This document shows, one piece after another, positions 46,401 to 58,400 of a stretch of 64,000 nt of DNA; the stretch's first letter is position 1; every line of letters starts with the position of its first letter. The translations under genes and the position numbers were made by a program. Source of the DNA: Phoronis australis. Taxonomy: Eukaryota > Phoronida > Phoronidae. The stretch lies in assembly GCA_002633005.1 (NCBI GenBank), contig NMRA01000031.1:557411-621410 (forward strand), read 5' to 3'. Below the pieces are notes generated by a model that was given only the letters and a program-made list of their open reading frames with translations, searched no databases and was not told the DNA's origin.

Positions 46401-49400
46401 AACAAGAGTCCAAACACCTTCAAGGTAGTGAAAACATCAATACTTACAGGTTGTTTGTCTGAGGTCTAAAAATGCCCAAAAGAACCATGAATATGGTGAT
46501 GCAGCTCCCAAAGGTATACAATGCTTAAATTAGTACAGGATGCATTTAAAACTTACCACTCATCTGACAATAGTACACGTCACCTCTATTACACACCTTC
46601 CAAAACACACTGTGAGTGGTCGTACATTATATAACAGACAAGTAACATCCTTCAATGAATGAATGGCTCACCTTTTTCTTCTCAATTTGCTGCTGAAGTC
46701 TGGCATCTTTTGTGATCTCATCCTCTCGGTAGGAAATCAGCAGGAAAATGAGTGGTGGACATAAAATACATACCCACATCTGAAAAAGATAGTGCGACAC
46801 CTATTGGTGTAAACTAACACCTGGTTTACAGTACTGAGAATGAATTGAAAGCGTTAATCTATAAGCATTAGGTTTCATGGTTTCAGGTATAGCTACAAAG
46901 ATGGTGGAATGGGCGTGAATTGTTTTGCAATGTATTGGTTGCTAATCATAAAACTATAAGTCTCTTGACTGCTCACAAAGTTATTTGTTGCAGAAAGCAA
47001 TTGGTTCATGTTCAACATTAAATTGACAATACATCAAGCCGGATTATTACCACCAGTTATGTGAAGTCAGAAAAACTGAGGACAAGTCGACATGACACAG
47101 CCATGCGATTGCCCAGTATTTCAATACCATACGTATTCTCAGTCGACTTATCAGTGAACTGAACATTTCCCAAAATTCACATTTTTCAAAAATGCAGTGT
47201 TTGACATTCCTAAGTTTCTCAGTTTGAATGCACTGGGCATAAACCGCAACGCTATTGAAGCGCCTTGTAAGAACACGACCAGAGGCCTTGCCTACCCGAA
47301 GGGAGTTGACCTGCGAGGACATCTTGCCATTCCATATCTTATAGAGAAGACTCTGACAGCACGAGTGGGAGATGAAAGCCTTATTGTCCGCCTCTACTGC
47401 CATCAACATGGACGTGGACGAGCCGTACGACTTGAGCTCACGAATTAACAGTAGATGTGCCTTCTCCTCCTCGGCAAGGTAACAATGATCCAAAACACCA
47501 ACCGCTAGCTCTTCAAACTCACTGTAAACAGTACAAATAGTAGGCATATAATGGAAAGCCTTATTGTTTGGGTCATTGGTGAACATAGAAAAACTATCAA
47601 CAGAAAGGTGTGAGTTCAACATCTGACTCTTGCAGTCAGTGTAATATTTTAATTTAATTTATGCATTGTTCCAGATGACTTGTAGGTGTATAAACGAGTA
47701 TCAGACAAAGCTGTGGAATACGCTGTAATGGATTAGCATCCTGCACAAGGTGAGTCAACAACCTGTGATGGATTACCATCCTGCACAAGGTGAGTCAACA
47801 ACCTGTGATGGATTACCATCCTGCACAAGGTGAGTCAACAACCTGTGATGGATTACCATCCAGCGCAGGATGAGTCCACAGACACTCATCCAATCACACT
47901 ACAGAAATCAGAATTAGCAACAGGCCCCAGGTGACGAGCCTGGTGGCTCACCAAAGATTTACTTTTAAAAACATACCTTTGACCAAAACCACCAAATTTA
48001 CTAAGTTTGAGTTTTGACTAAAAAACTGACCAATCACACCTCACGAAGTTTGAAAATTTAACTCAAAGGGCGTCAGGAGATTGGTCAATTTTCAAGTTAA
48101 GTTTTGAACAAATTTTGGTGGCCTCTGATCTCGACTACACTAAAAAATGGTAAGAGTTTAAACATCAATTTTTCTAATTTTAAAATTAGAGAAAATTTGG
48201 GAATGGTTTGTGTACACCGTTGTGTGAATCATGCAAAAGTCAAACAACTAAATACTAAACAAGGACAGAAATGCTGGGTTTCATTAAGATCACACTCATT
48301 TAAAAACTGTTGCTGCACCAAACATGATACTCGAGGAGGCAGTGTGGCCTGGTTGATAAGTGCCCGCTTTCTTTACTCGAGGTCGTGGGTTCGAGTCCCA
48401 CCAGGTCACACTGCTAAACCATTGAGCCAGGTTTCTAGCTCCACAGCTTGGTTTTAACCATAAAGCATAAAAATATTTCCAGGTGATCAGTGCAATGGGC
48501 CCACATGCGAGGCCTGCGCACGTCTGCTACGTGTATCAGACCGCCTGCAATTATTTATTTTTTATAAACATGATACTGGAATATTTACCAGCTACTCACC
48601 TGGCTAAAACGAGAATACCGTCATGTACCTCAGTATCATCAGTCTTGTCAGACATCTCCTTCAGGATTTTGGAGGCTAGCAGAGCTGGTGCTATAGATTC
48701 CTGAACAACAATATGGAAAGAGGTAACTACAGCAACATCATGTATTGTGGTGACAGACAAGTCACAATCACAAAACTGACTACAGGATACTTATTTACAT
48801 ACTGTGGTGAGCTACAGGGTGGACTAGTTTGTTCAGATTCCTAAATGTTATGATTTAGAAAAACGGCAAAACTTTTTCAGACTATCACTAGATACTAAAA
48901 TAAAAGAGGACACGGCTTTTGCAACTTTTAAGTTAACATTTGAGTCACTTTTTAAGGTATACAGAACCTACCTTTGTCTCCTCCCAGAAAATCATAGCCA
49001 TGTCTCGACGATTCATCAGTACCGACCATATGAATAGTTCACGTGCTGGGTCATCAAAACATGGCTCTTGCATCGCGTGCTTACTGGATATACGTGCAGC
49101 TAAAAATACAGAATGTACCGTTAGATTGGCACAGTCAACAAGTATCGAATTTGGAATCTCACTTACGTAGGCAACAAAAAAATGGCTTACCAAAAAGAGG
49201 CCATCCTTAAAATAGTTTTATTTCTTCTCATCCTACCCTCACTCTGACATGGGTTTATAACACATTTTAGGTTTTCCAAATTTTCCACTCAAGAGGAACG
49301 CACATTTCTGTCGTTTTGTCAGACTTCAGATAAAACCATTGAGTTGTGCACAAGCTTTACAGTCAGTTGTGGAGGAGGAAAATATTGAAGGATTTTCATT

Positions 49401-52400
49401 TTATGTCTTTTCCGTTTTCTTGTATTTAGAGCTGCAAAAATATAAAGCTTCTTCAACCTATTGCATGTGACACCTGAATAAAAAAAATAAGTCCGATAAC
49501 TGATAAAAGGAAAAGTGATTGTTTGAGACCAGTGTCAGCGCAGAATCGAACCTAGAATTTCTGTGGTCGCAGTCTAAGACTTTGCTGCTGGAATTAATCC
49601 TACTTGATAAACGGCAGAATGTTTTAAATGTATCTAATTGGTTAAGTCACCAGTCATGACTTCAGCAAATGTCTGGAAGACAGCAATGAGAATTGGACAT
49701 TTGAAGAAAATAACAAAACAGATTTTCTTGTTCATAGCTTTGGTCAAAACCAACAACTTCAAGAAGCCTATGCCATCTATCAGTAATTCCAGAAATTTGA
49801 TCTTCAAGACTGAGGTAAAACTGATAAAGTCTCTTTAAATTCTCTGTGCTCTTTAGACAGTTCACGTAACAGATATATTTGACAGAGGTACCACAACATT
49901 ACACCAAGGTCTACATTCCAATTCTCCAATAACACCAAACATTTTACAAACAACAATAAAAACTAATTGATCGCAACAGAACTGGTAACGATTTTTGAAA
50001 AAAGAGAGCTGATATTGATGATGTCAGAAAAGAGAGTTGATATTGATGATATCAGAACTGCCAGCTGAGGTCAGCCCTTGCAAGCAAGAAAAATAGCTGT
50101 TTAATTCTGTGTCAATGAACACACCAGTGTTCATAAATTAGTGCCCAGTCCCCTGACTAATAGTTACTCACTGTCTGCTTGCATGCAAACAACAAAAAAT
50201 AGCCTCAAAAATCTCCTCAACATGCAAAAATTAAATGAATTCAGTGCGCACATCTAGGCAGCATCACGCTTAGTCAACATACTCGCCAAAAAAGCAGACT
50301 TGCGAGATCTCACATTTTAGCAACTTTCTGGCATCTCCTTATAAGCTTAACATGAGAAGACAATAATGTAGACTGGCAGAGTTTCTTAATATCAATGTTA
50401 AGAAAAACAACGTGACAAATAATTTTTAAAGAATATAAGAAACCATAAGGACAAATTTACAGTGATAATGAAAACAGTTTAAATAAAATGCCAGTGCTGA
50501 AACAACACCTAAGTTCCTTACCAGCCCGTGTTGTGCTAACTAAAACAGGACTAAAATGTAGTCTGATACGACTAAAATATACTACTGTGTAGTCTAGTAT
50601 GAGTTCTTTGTAATCTAATATGGCAACTTAAAGGAAATTCAAATGCAATATATGACAGATTTCTGTGCACTATTCATGGTGAACGTCACCAACCACCAAG
50701 TACTGCGAATTTCTAGGAAATAATTTAAAAGTGAGACGAAATCCCACTTAAATGCAAAAGATGAATATTGCAATCCTTTAGGAATATGCCCATGTGAGAT
50801 CATAATTGAAAAGAGCAAAAAAAAAACAGGGTTAAGGATATACATAACACGTGTGCTTCCTGTGTAGCACAGTTGAGGACAAGCCCATGTAGGCTTCTAC
50901 AATGATCGTGAAAACCCATGATCTAAAACACAAATCATGCTTCACATAGCATGTGCTTTCAATCACACTCTGTCAAAATATACTTTTGTGAGGCAGCTTC
51001 AAACTAGCCTGTCAAGCAAATAGCTTGCGAGCCAGACTATAGGTCAGTCTAAGAAACAAGAAGAATGGACTAATACCCGAGGAGAGAGACTATACCAGGG
51101 CTTGGAATTTTCCGCGGAAACGCGGATTTCCACTTTTTTCAAATGTTCTGTCCGCGCATTTTATTATATTTCCGCGTAAAAAAAATCGGATTTGATATAA
51201 AATTTCCACAGCAAAATCCTTTCTTACCGTGGCGTTGCAGGCGACGTTCACCTCGAAAAGCGGAAGTTGCTCTTTATGTTTCGGAGGAACGTAAATTGTC
51301 AACATTGCCAGGGCATCTGGGATAGCGTGGTGGGATTTTCAATGGCGTCTCGTGTTGTTGTAAACCGCGGCGACAAATACTGCGGTTCTGCAGCCAAAAA
51401 TGTGTGGGTTGGGAGTGGACGGACGAGCTAAAAGGGCGCAGACGCATGGTACTGATGGTGGTAACGTTTTTTTTTTTAGTCCTCCCGATTTTTGTCGGGG
51501 AAAGGTTCACATCGACCATTTCAAGGCTGGGTAGCCCGCATGATTTGGGCCGTAAAAGTTCCGCTTTTTTGTCATTGGTCATTCCAAGCCCTGCTATACC
51601 CAGGTGGGTTTATACCTGGGACTTTTCCTGAGGACGCATACTATGCCCAGGTGGGCTAATACCTCGGGCGTTACCTGAGGGTGGAGGCTATACCCAGGGG
51701 AGCTTATAACTGGGACTTATACCTGAAGAGGTAAGCTCATACCTGGGCCAAAAAAAGAAGTTTCCCATTTGCAGGGCTCTCTAAGTCCTACGAATTATAC
51801 CACATTTATAGTGTAATGAGTAAACCATTACTGCGATTGCATCGTATGAATTTCAGAACAACAATTTCATAGTCAATTGGTTGTTATTCAAATGCAAAAA
51901 ATGTGCAGTGAAATAGAAGTTCGAGATATTTAATGAAAATGAATTGTAGAAAACTAATGTGCAGATAGACCATGAAAACAATAAAGTCGAATTACAATTG
52001 CAATAGACGCATTCAATATGCTCTTCTGGGTTCTGAGGTCAGAAAACAATATTCTTCAATTGGCGTAGAAATATTGATTTGCACCAATGCGTGTAGAATG
52101 TCACGACACAAGAGCCCAATGGTAACAAAGCACTGTTGGTAAATGAACGTGTGCATTCTGCATGCGGCTATTGCAACTGTAACATTACAACTTAAATGTA
52201 ACCATAAACGCAAATGCCGGACATACCTGCAGTATAGAGTGGGTCATCTGAAGTAACAGGAGGCACCGTATGCTCATTGACAAACGTAGTAGAGTCTGTG
52301 ACTTTGTTAGTCCTCTTTGACCTCATTTTACCCTGACTAATTGGTCGACTAGGCACGCGATTATCAACAATAAAATCAGCATCAAGTGTTCTGTACTTTT

Positions 52401-55400
52401 CATCAAAGTACAATGGCTTATAGAAGTCCCCCACCAGATCTTTCAGTAACTCGCCAATATCCTCAAAGTTAAAACGAATTCCCTTCGATGTCTTGGCCTT
52501 CTCCAATAGAGTCATCATCAAACTCTTTTCACTCGCCTGAACAAATAGAGACAAGTCAACATATAAGTTTGCAAAGCGCAACTATGGAATATGACTAAAG
52601 AATAAGGGCGTAACATAGGTTTGCTGAAGGTATTTCGGAAAATATTTATGATAATTATTTAATTGCGAAATGTTATTCAGCTATCCTTAACAGCTTTTGC
52701 TAAATAAACAAAGAACCCTAATTTAAACATGACAAAAAAGTTTATTACAGTCAACATCGCATTGAACAATAGACACACACACACGCACACGCACACACAC
52801 ATATAACAAGATACTTACAAAGTTATAAAGACTCAGGAGGCACTTGTATGTGAGGAAGTCTTTCAGCACGAGACCGTTCTCAAGGAACAGTTTGACAAAA
52901 TCCACCTTGTCTTCTAGTATGGCTATGTACATCACTTGAGATAGTTCACGAGACTGAAACAACAACCACACTATCTGTTGATAGGTTTGTCAACGTCTAC
53001 TTGCAAGTCAACTAGGACAGGTTACTAATTATCGAAAATAAAGTTGCAGCAAGTTAGTTTGCCTGGGTGGACTACTAGCTATTCCCTATGACACAGTATG
53101 TAGTAGTGACCAGCTTAGTTACTTTGAGGGATACTACTGGGCTAACAACAATTCCAGGCATGATAATAGGCAAAAGAGGAATTGAATTTAAATACACAAT
53201 GAAGAGAAATTAAAATGAAAACTAAAGGTGAGTAACAAAACTACATGGAAACTTAGATGATGAGTGAACACGATAGCCCCTTGGGAGAACTACCTCACAA
53301 ATAAGCGAAATTCCTTTAATCAAACACTCATCAGTCAAATTTAAATCTCATAAATACCTGGAAAGTGGACTCAGTTAACCTCAAATGAGCAAGATTTTAA
53401 TGAAGGCATAAGGACAACATGGGCACCTNAAACTAATGTGCAGATAGACCATGAAAACAATAAAGTCAAATTATAACTGCAATAGACGCATTCAATATGC
53501 TCTTCTGAGGTCAGAAAACAATATTCTTCAATTGGCGTAGAAATATTGATTTGCACCAATGCGTGTAGAATGTCACGACACAACAAGAGCCCAATGGTAA
53601 CAAAGCACTGTTGGTAAATGAACGTGTGCATTCTGCATGCGGCTATTGCAACTGTAACATTACAACTTAAATGTAACCATACACGCAAATGCCGGACATA
53701 CCTGCAGTATAGAGTGGGTCATCTGAAGTAACAGGAGGCACCGTATGCTCATTGACAAATGTAGTAGAGTCTGTGACTTTGTTAGTCCTCTTTGACCTCA
53801 TTTTACCCTGACTAATTGGTCGACTAGGCACGCGATTATCAACAATAAAATCAGCATCAAGTGTTCTGTACTTTTCATCAAAGTACAATGGCTTATAGAA
53901 GTCCCCCACAAGATCTTTCAGTAACTCGCCAATATCCTCAAAGTTAAAACGAATTCCCTTCGATGTCTTGGCCTTCTCCAATAGAGTCATCATCAAACTC
54001 TTTTCACTCGCCTGAACAAATAGAGACAAGTCAACATATAAGTTTGCAAAGCGCAACTATGGAATATGACTAAAGAATAAGGGCGTAACATAGGTTTGCT
54101 GAAGGTATTTCGGAAAATATTTATGATAATTATTTAATTGCGAAATGTTATTCAGCTATCCTTAACAGCTTTTGCTAAATAAACAAAGAACCCTAATTTA
54201 AACATGACAAAAAAGTTTATTACAGTCAACATCGCATTGAACAATAGACACACACACACGCACACGCACACACACATATAACAAGATACTTACAAAGTTA
54301 TAAAGACTCAGGAGGCACTTGTATGTGAGGAAGTCTTTCAGCACGAGACCGTTCTCAAGGAACAGTTTGACAAAATCCACCTTGTCTTCTAGTATGGCTA
54401 TGTACATCACTTGAGATAGTTCACGAGACTGAAACAACAACCACACTATCTGTTGATAGGTTTGTCAAAGTCTACTTGCAAGTCAACTAGGACAGGTTAC
54501 TAATTATAGAAAATAAAGTGTTTCATGCTTGCAGCAAATTAGTTTGCCTGGGTGGACCACTAGCTATTCCCTATGGCACAGTATGTAGTAGTGACCAGCT
54601 TAGTTACTTTGAGGGATACTACTGGGCTAACAACAATTCCAGGCATGATAATAGGCAAAAGAGGAATTGAATTTAAATACACAATGAAGAGAAATTGAAA
54701 TGAAAACTAAAGGTGAGTAACAAAACTACATGGAAACTTAGATGATGAGTGAACACGATAGCCCCTTGGGAGAACTACCTCACAAATAAGCGAAATTCCT
54801 TTAAACAAACACTCATCAGTCAAATTTAAATCTCATAAATACCTGGAAAGTGGACTCAGTTAAACTCAAATGAGCAAGATTTTAATGAAGGCATAAGGAC
54901 AACATGGGCACCTGCTCAGAAGCAGCTACCACTTGCAGGGGAGCAGTTGAAACAAAACACCCTTGGCCAGAATCCAGAGGGACAACCATCAGGAATGCAA
55001 AACTAAAACTGAAGCTTGTTGACTCCATATTTGACAACTGCATTCACAAAGAATTCCATGTACAAAATCTGATAACACTGTAGCCTCTCCAAAACGAAAA
55101 TGGACTTATCAGAAAAGCTATAATTAATTGATGTTTCAACTCACATCCCATTCATCTTCAGCAGCAAACAGTTCAGTTCTGGCCACATCAACACGGTTCC
55201 AGGCAAGGGCTAACTTCAACTGATCCAACTTCTTGTACTTCTTAGCTAGAAGAGCAACAACAAAGCTCTTGACTTTGAGAGACAGAGTTAATATTAATAC
55301 TAAATATTGCCAAGTTAGTACCGATTTTATTTGTAAGTTTAGACTATACCTTCACCTCGGTTATCATTATCGTTGCTGTCCTCACATTTGAAAAACAACT

Positions 55401-58400
55401 TAACTCTTTCAATTGATTTAACTTACACTGCTGACAAATAAGCACCTAATGTAAACTAATGAGATTACGAAATATTCCTGTAGTACCTGAGAGGGCCAGT
55501 TTACAAACAGATTATCTCTGCACATAACAAGTATAGGATGAATGAGTGTTAGTGTCGTAATGACTGATCAGGAGGGAAAGTTCACTTTGGTGCAAGCTCC
55601 CGAGTCAAGCTAGTGCGAAAACAGTCCCTCTTGTACATAGAAGTGATTGACCACACGGTGGTGTGTGGTTGGACACTCTTTCAAGTCACCTATTGAGAGA
55701 ATCACCAACATCCCAGAAGGTGCCAACACACACCTTTGGTTCTGCAAGATCTGCAGTCCTCATTATTTCACAAATGAATGTTACACATTCTTAAGGCTAC
55801 CTTTGAACAAAGCATGCAGGATGGCCAGATCGATGTCTTTGGAAGAGTTTCCAGTGGCGTCAATGTTATAGACACTCATCAGGTGGGGTTTCTTCACACA
55901 CTCCAAGACCCACTGTAATCGTTGGTTGAGGTCTGTCTCTCCCCACTCACTCTTAAGTCTCATCGACACTTCCTCCTCGTAACGATCATCTATCAACACG
56001 ACTTTACTAAAAACACAATTAAAGGATGATTATAGCAGAAATGTTACAANTCCTCACATTTGACAAACAACTTAACTCTTTCAATTGATTTAACTTACAC
56101 AGCTGACAAATAAGCACCTAATGTAAACTAATGAGATTATGAAATATTCATGTAGTACCTGAGAGGGCCAGTGTACAAACAGATTATCTCTGCCCATAAC
56201 AAGTATAGGATGAATGAGTGTTAGTGTCGTAATGACTGATCAGGAGGGAAAGTTCACTTTGGTGCAAGCTCCCAAGTCAAGCTAGTGCGAAAACAGTCCC
56301 TCTTGTACATAGTGTACACACGGTGGTGTGTGGTTGGACACTCTTTCAAGTCACCTATTGAGAGAATCACCAACATCCCAGAAGGTGCCAACACACACCT
56401 TTGGTTCTGCAAGATCTGCAGTCCTCATTATTTCACAAATGAATGTTACACATTCTTAAGGCTACCTTTGAACAAAGCATGCAGGATGGCCAGATCGATG
56501 TCTTTGGAAGAGTTTCCAGTGGCGTCAATGTTATAGACACTCATCAGGTGGGGTTTCTTCACACACTCCAAGACCCACTGTAATCGTTGGTTGAGGTCTG
56601 TCTCTCCCCACTCACTCTTAAGTCTCATCGACACTTCCTCCTCGTAACGATCATCTATCAACACGACTTTACTAAAAACACAATTAAAGGATGATTATAG
56701 CAGAAATGTTACAAATGTGTCATAGCTATATATCGGGAGTTCCACTCGCATTTAAGGTTGTCTATATCAAGAACCATGCCATAAAGCTTTAAAACAGTAT
56801 TAAGAATACACAAAATAGTAACTTTCTCAGCATCATTTTATAAAGTACTAATGAATATAAAGATTTCTGACCCGCCCAAGACTCAAACCCAGGACCTTCT
56901 GGCTGGGGGCAGAAAAATTTCCAGACTTATATTCATTAGGTCATGTGATGTGGCCAACAGATAACATGCTGACCAGACTTAAAATGTGTTCAACATATTT
57001 TCCAAGCTGTATAGAGATTGACATATGCATACACACTGAGGAGGTCAGGGGTGATGCATCTACTAAGTCTGACTGGATTTCTGTGTTTTATTGTTGGTCC
57101 CAATGGCTCAGTGGCTAGAGCATATGCACGGTTAGCAGAAGGTCCTGGATTCGGAGCCCAAATCAGGCAAAGAAATCTTTTCAGACCAATATTCATTAGG
57201 TCACATGATGTGGCCAACAGATGGCATGCTGATCAGAATTAAAATGTTTGCAACATATTTCCCATGCCGTATTGAGATTGACACGTTTATATAGTAACTT
57301 ACATTTTCTCCTTCTTGTTCATGTGGTTAGTTACTTCAATCTCTTCTTCTCTGATTTGCTGGTAGGCCCAGGCTAAGATGTCAGCACATCGGCCTGAACC
57401 CTACAAAGAGTCAACGGTCAAAATTCAAAGGTCAAAGTTCCTACCAGTTAGCTTGGAGCTAACAAGGCTTGTCTGGAGAGTGACATTATACTAACTACCA
57501 AGCAAAACAGTTAAAACACAGGGTGATTTTAACAACACTGATCATTCACAAACTACAATGCTGAGATATCTCTTCTTGGAATAGAAAGTGTCAGTATCCG
57601 ATCAGTTACACTGGTATCCATTTTGTTTGTGTTTGGCTTGCAACATTTTGACCATGCTAAACTCTCAAAATACTTGCCTTATTGAAAACATCCTAGGTAC
57701 AGGTTAGACTGTCGGAGAGAATTATTGAGAAGTAACATTTTCCTAGTAGCTAGCATAATGATCGTACCATTTAGATTAGGAATGCTATGTCTTTAATATT
57801 TTAATGAAACGACCAGTTGTACCACTCAAATGCACACAGCCAAATAACTGAGGATCCTGTCACATACTGTTGACAAAATATAAGAAAGTAATTTGCAAGT
57901 TTAGCCACCAGTAGTGTGACTGGTCAGAGATATTGAATTTTAAACTCAATGACTACTTACTGCAACTACCACAGCAGGTGTATCATTGGTGATGGCTTCA
58001 TACACAGTCTGTAGTGTGCCCGGCCCTCCTTCTAACACTAACTGGACAATGGGGATCAACACACCACCTAGTGTCAATGAATGGTACTAAGTTAATGCAT
58101 TGCTTCACACAGAAGTCCATGCATTCTTTTTAAAATTACGTGGACTATGGGGAACGACGCACTACATTAGACAGATACATGATGTTGCTTCATTCAAAAA
58201 CCAAACTCAACACACAATACCAAGACAGCAAATTTTCAAATATTTTCCTGGAATGGAAACTAAATTTTCCACTTTCTAAGATTCTTGTGCCCATAAAATC
58301 CTCAAACAACCAGAACAGCGAAATACATTATGTTACATATGAGATCACCAAGTTCATGATTTGTTTTCATTTTACTTATGTATTCCCTAGCAGGTAAGTA

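Larger units (their letters stand above)
51951..53428. repeat. Duplicated block A, left copy
   Basis: Near-identical to 53430-54913 and ending exactly at the n at 53429. Contains copies of channel exons 10 and 11 and the same (CA)n tract. Confidence 0.93.
53430..54913. repeat. Duplicated block A, right copy
   Basis: Begins immediately after the n at 53429 with AAACTAATGTGCAGATAGAC, as at 51951. It differs from the left copy by scattered single-base changes and small indels, all silent in the exons. Confidence 0.93.

Noticed and set aside
47731-47885. CRISPR-like array
   Set aside because: Direct repeats without spacers, in a eukaryotic intron; it is a minisatellite.
48340-48415. Functional tRNA gene
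   Set aside because: Box A/B and an acceptor-like stem are present, but the anticodon region does not fold cleanly and the unit carries a SINE body, T-rich tail and target-site duplication.
52227-54428. Genuine tandem duplication of exons 10 and 11
   Set aside because: Copies meet at a single n, introns are near-identical, and using both breaks the frame; an unmerged allele explains everything.
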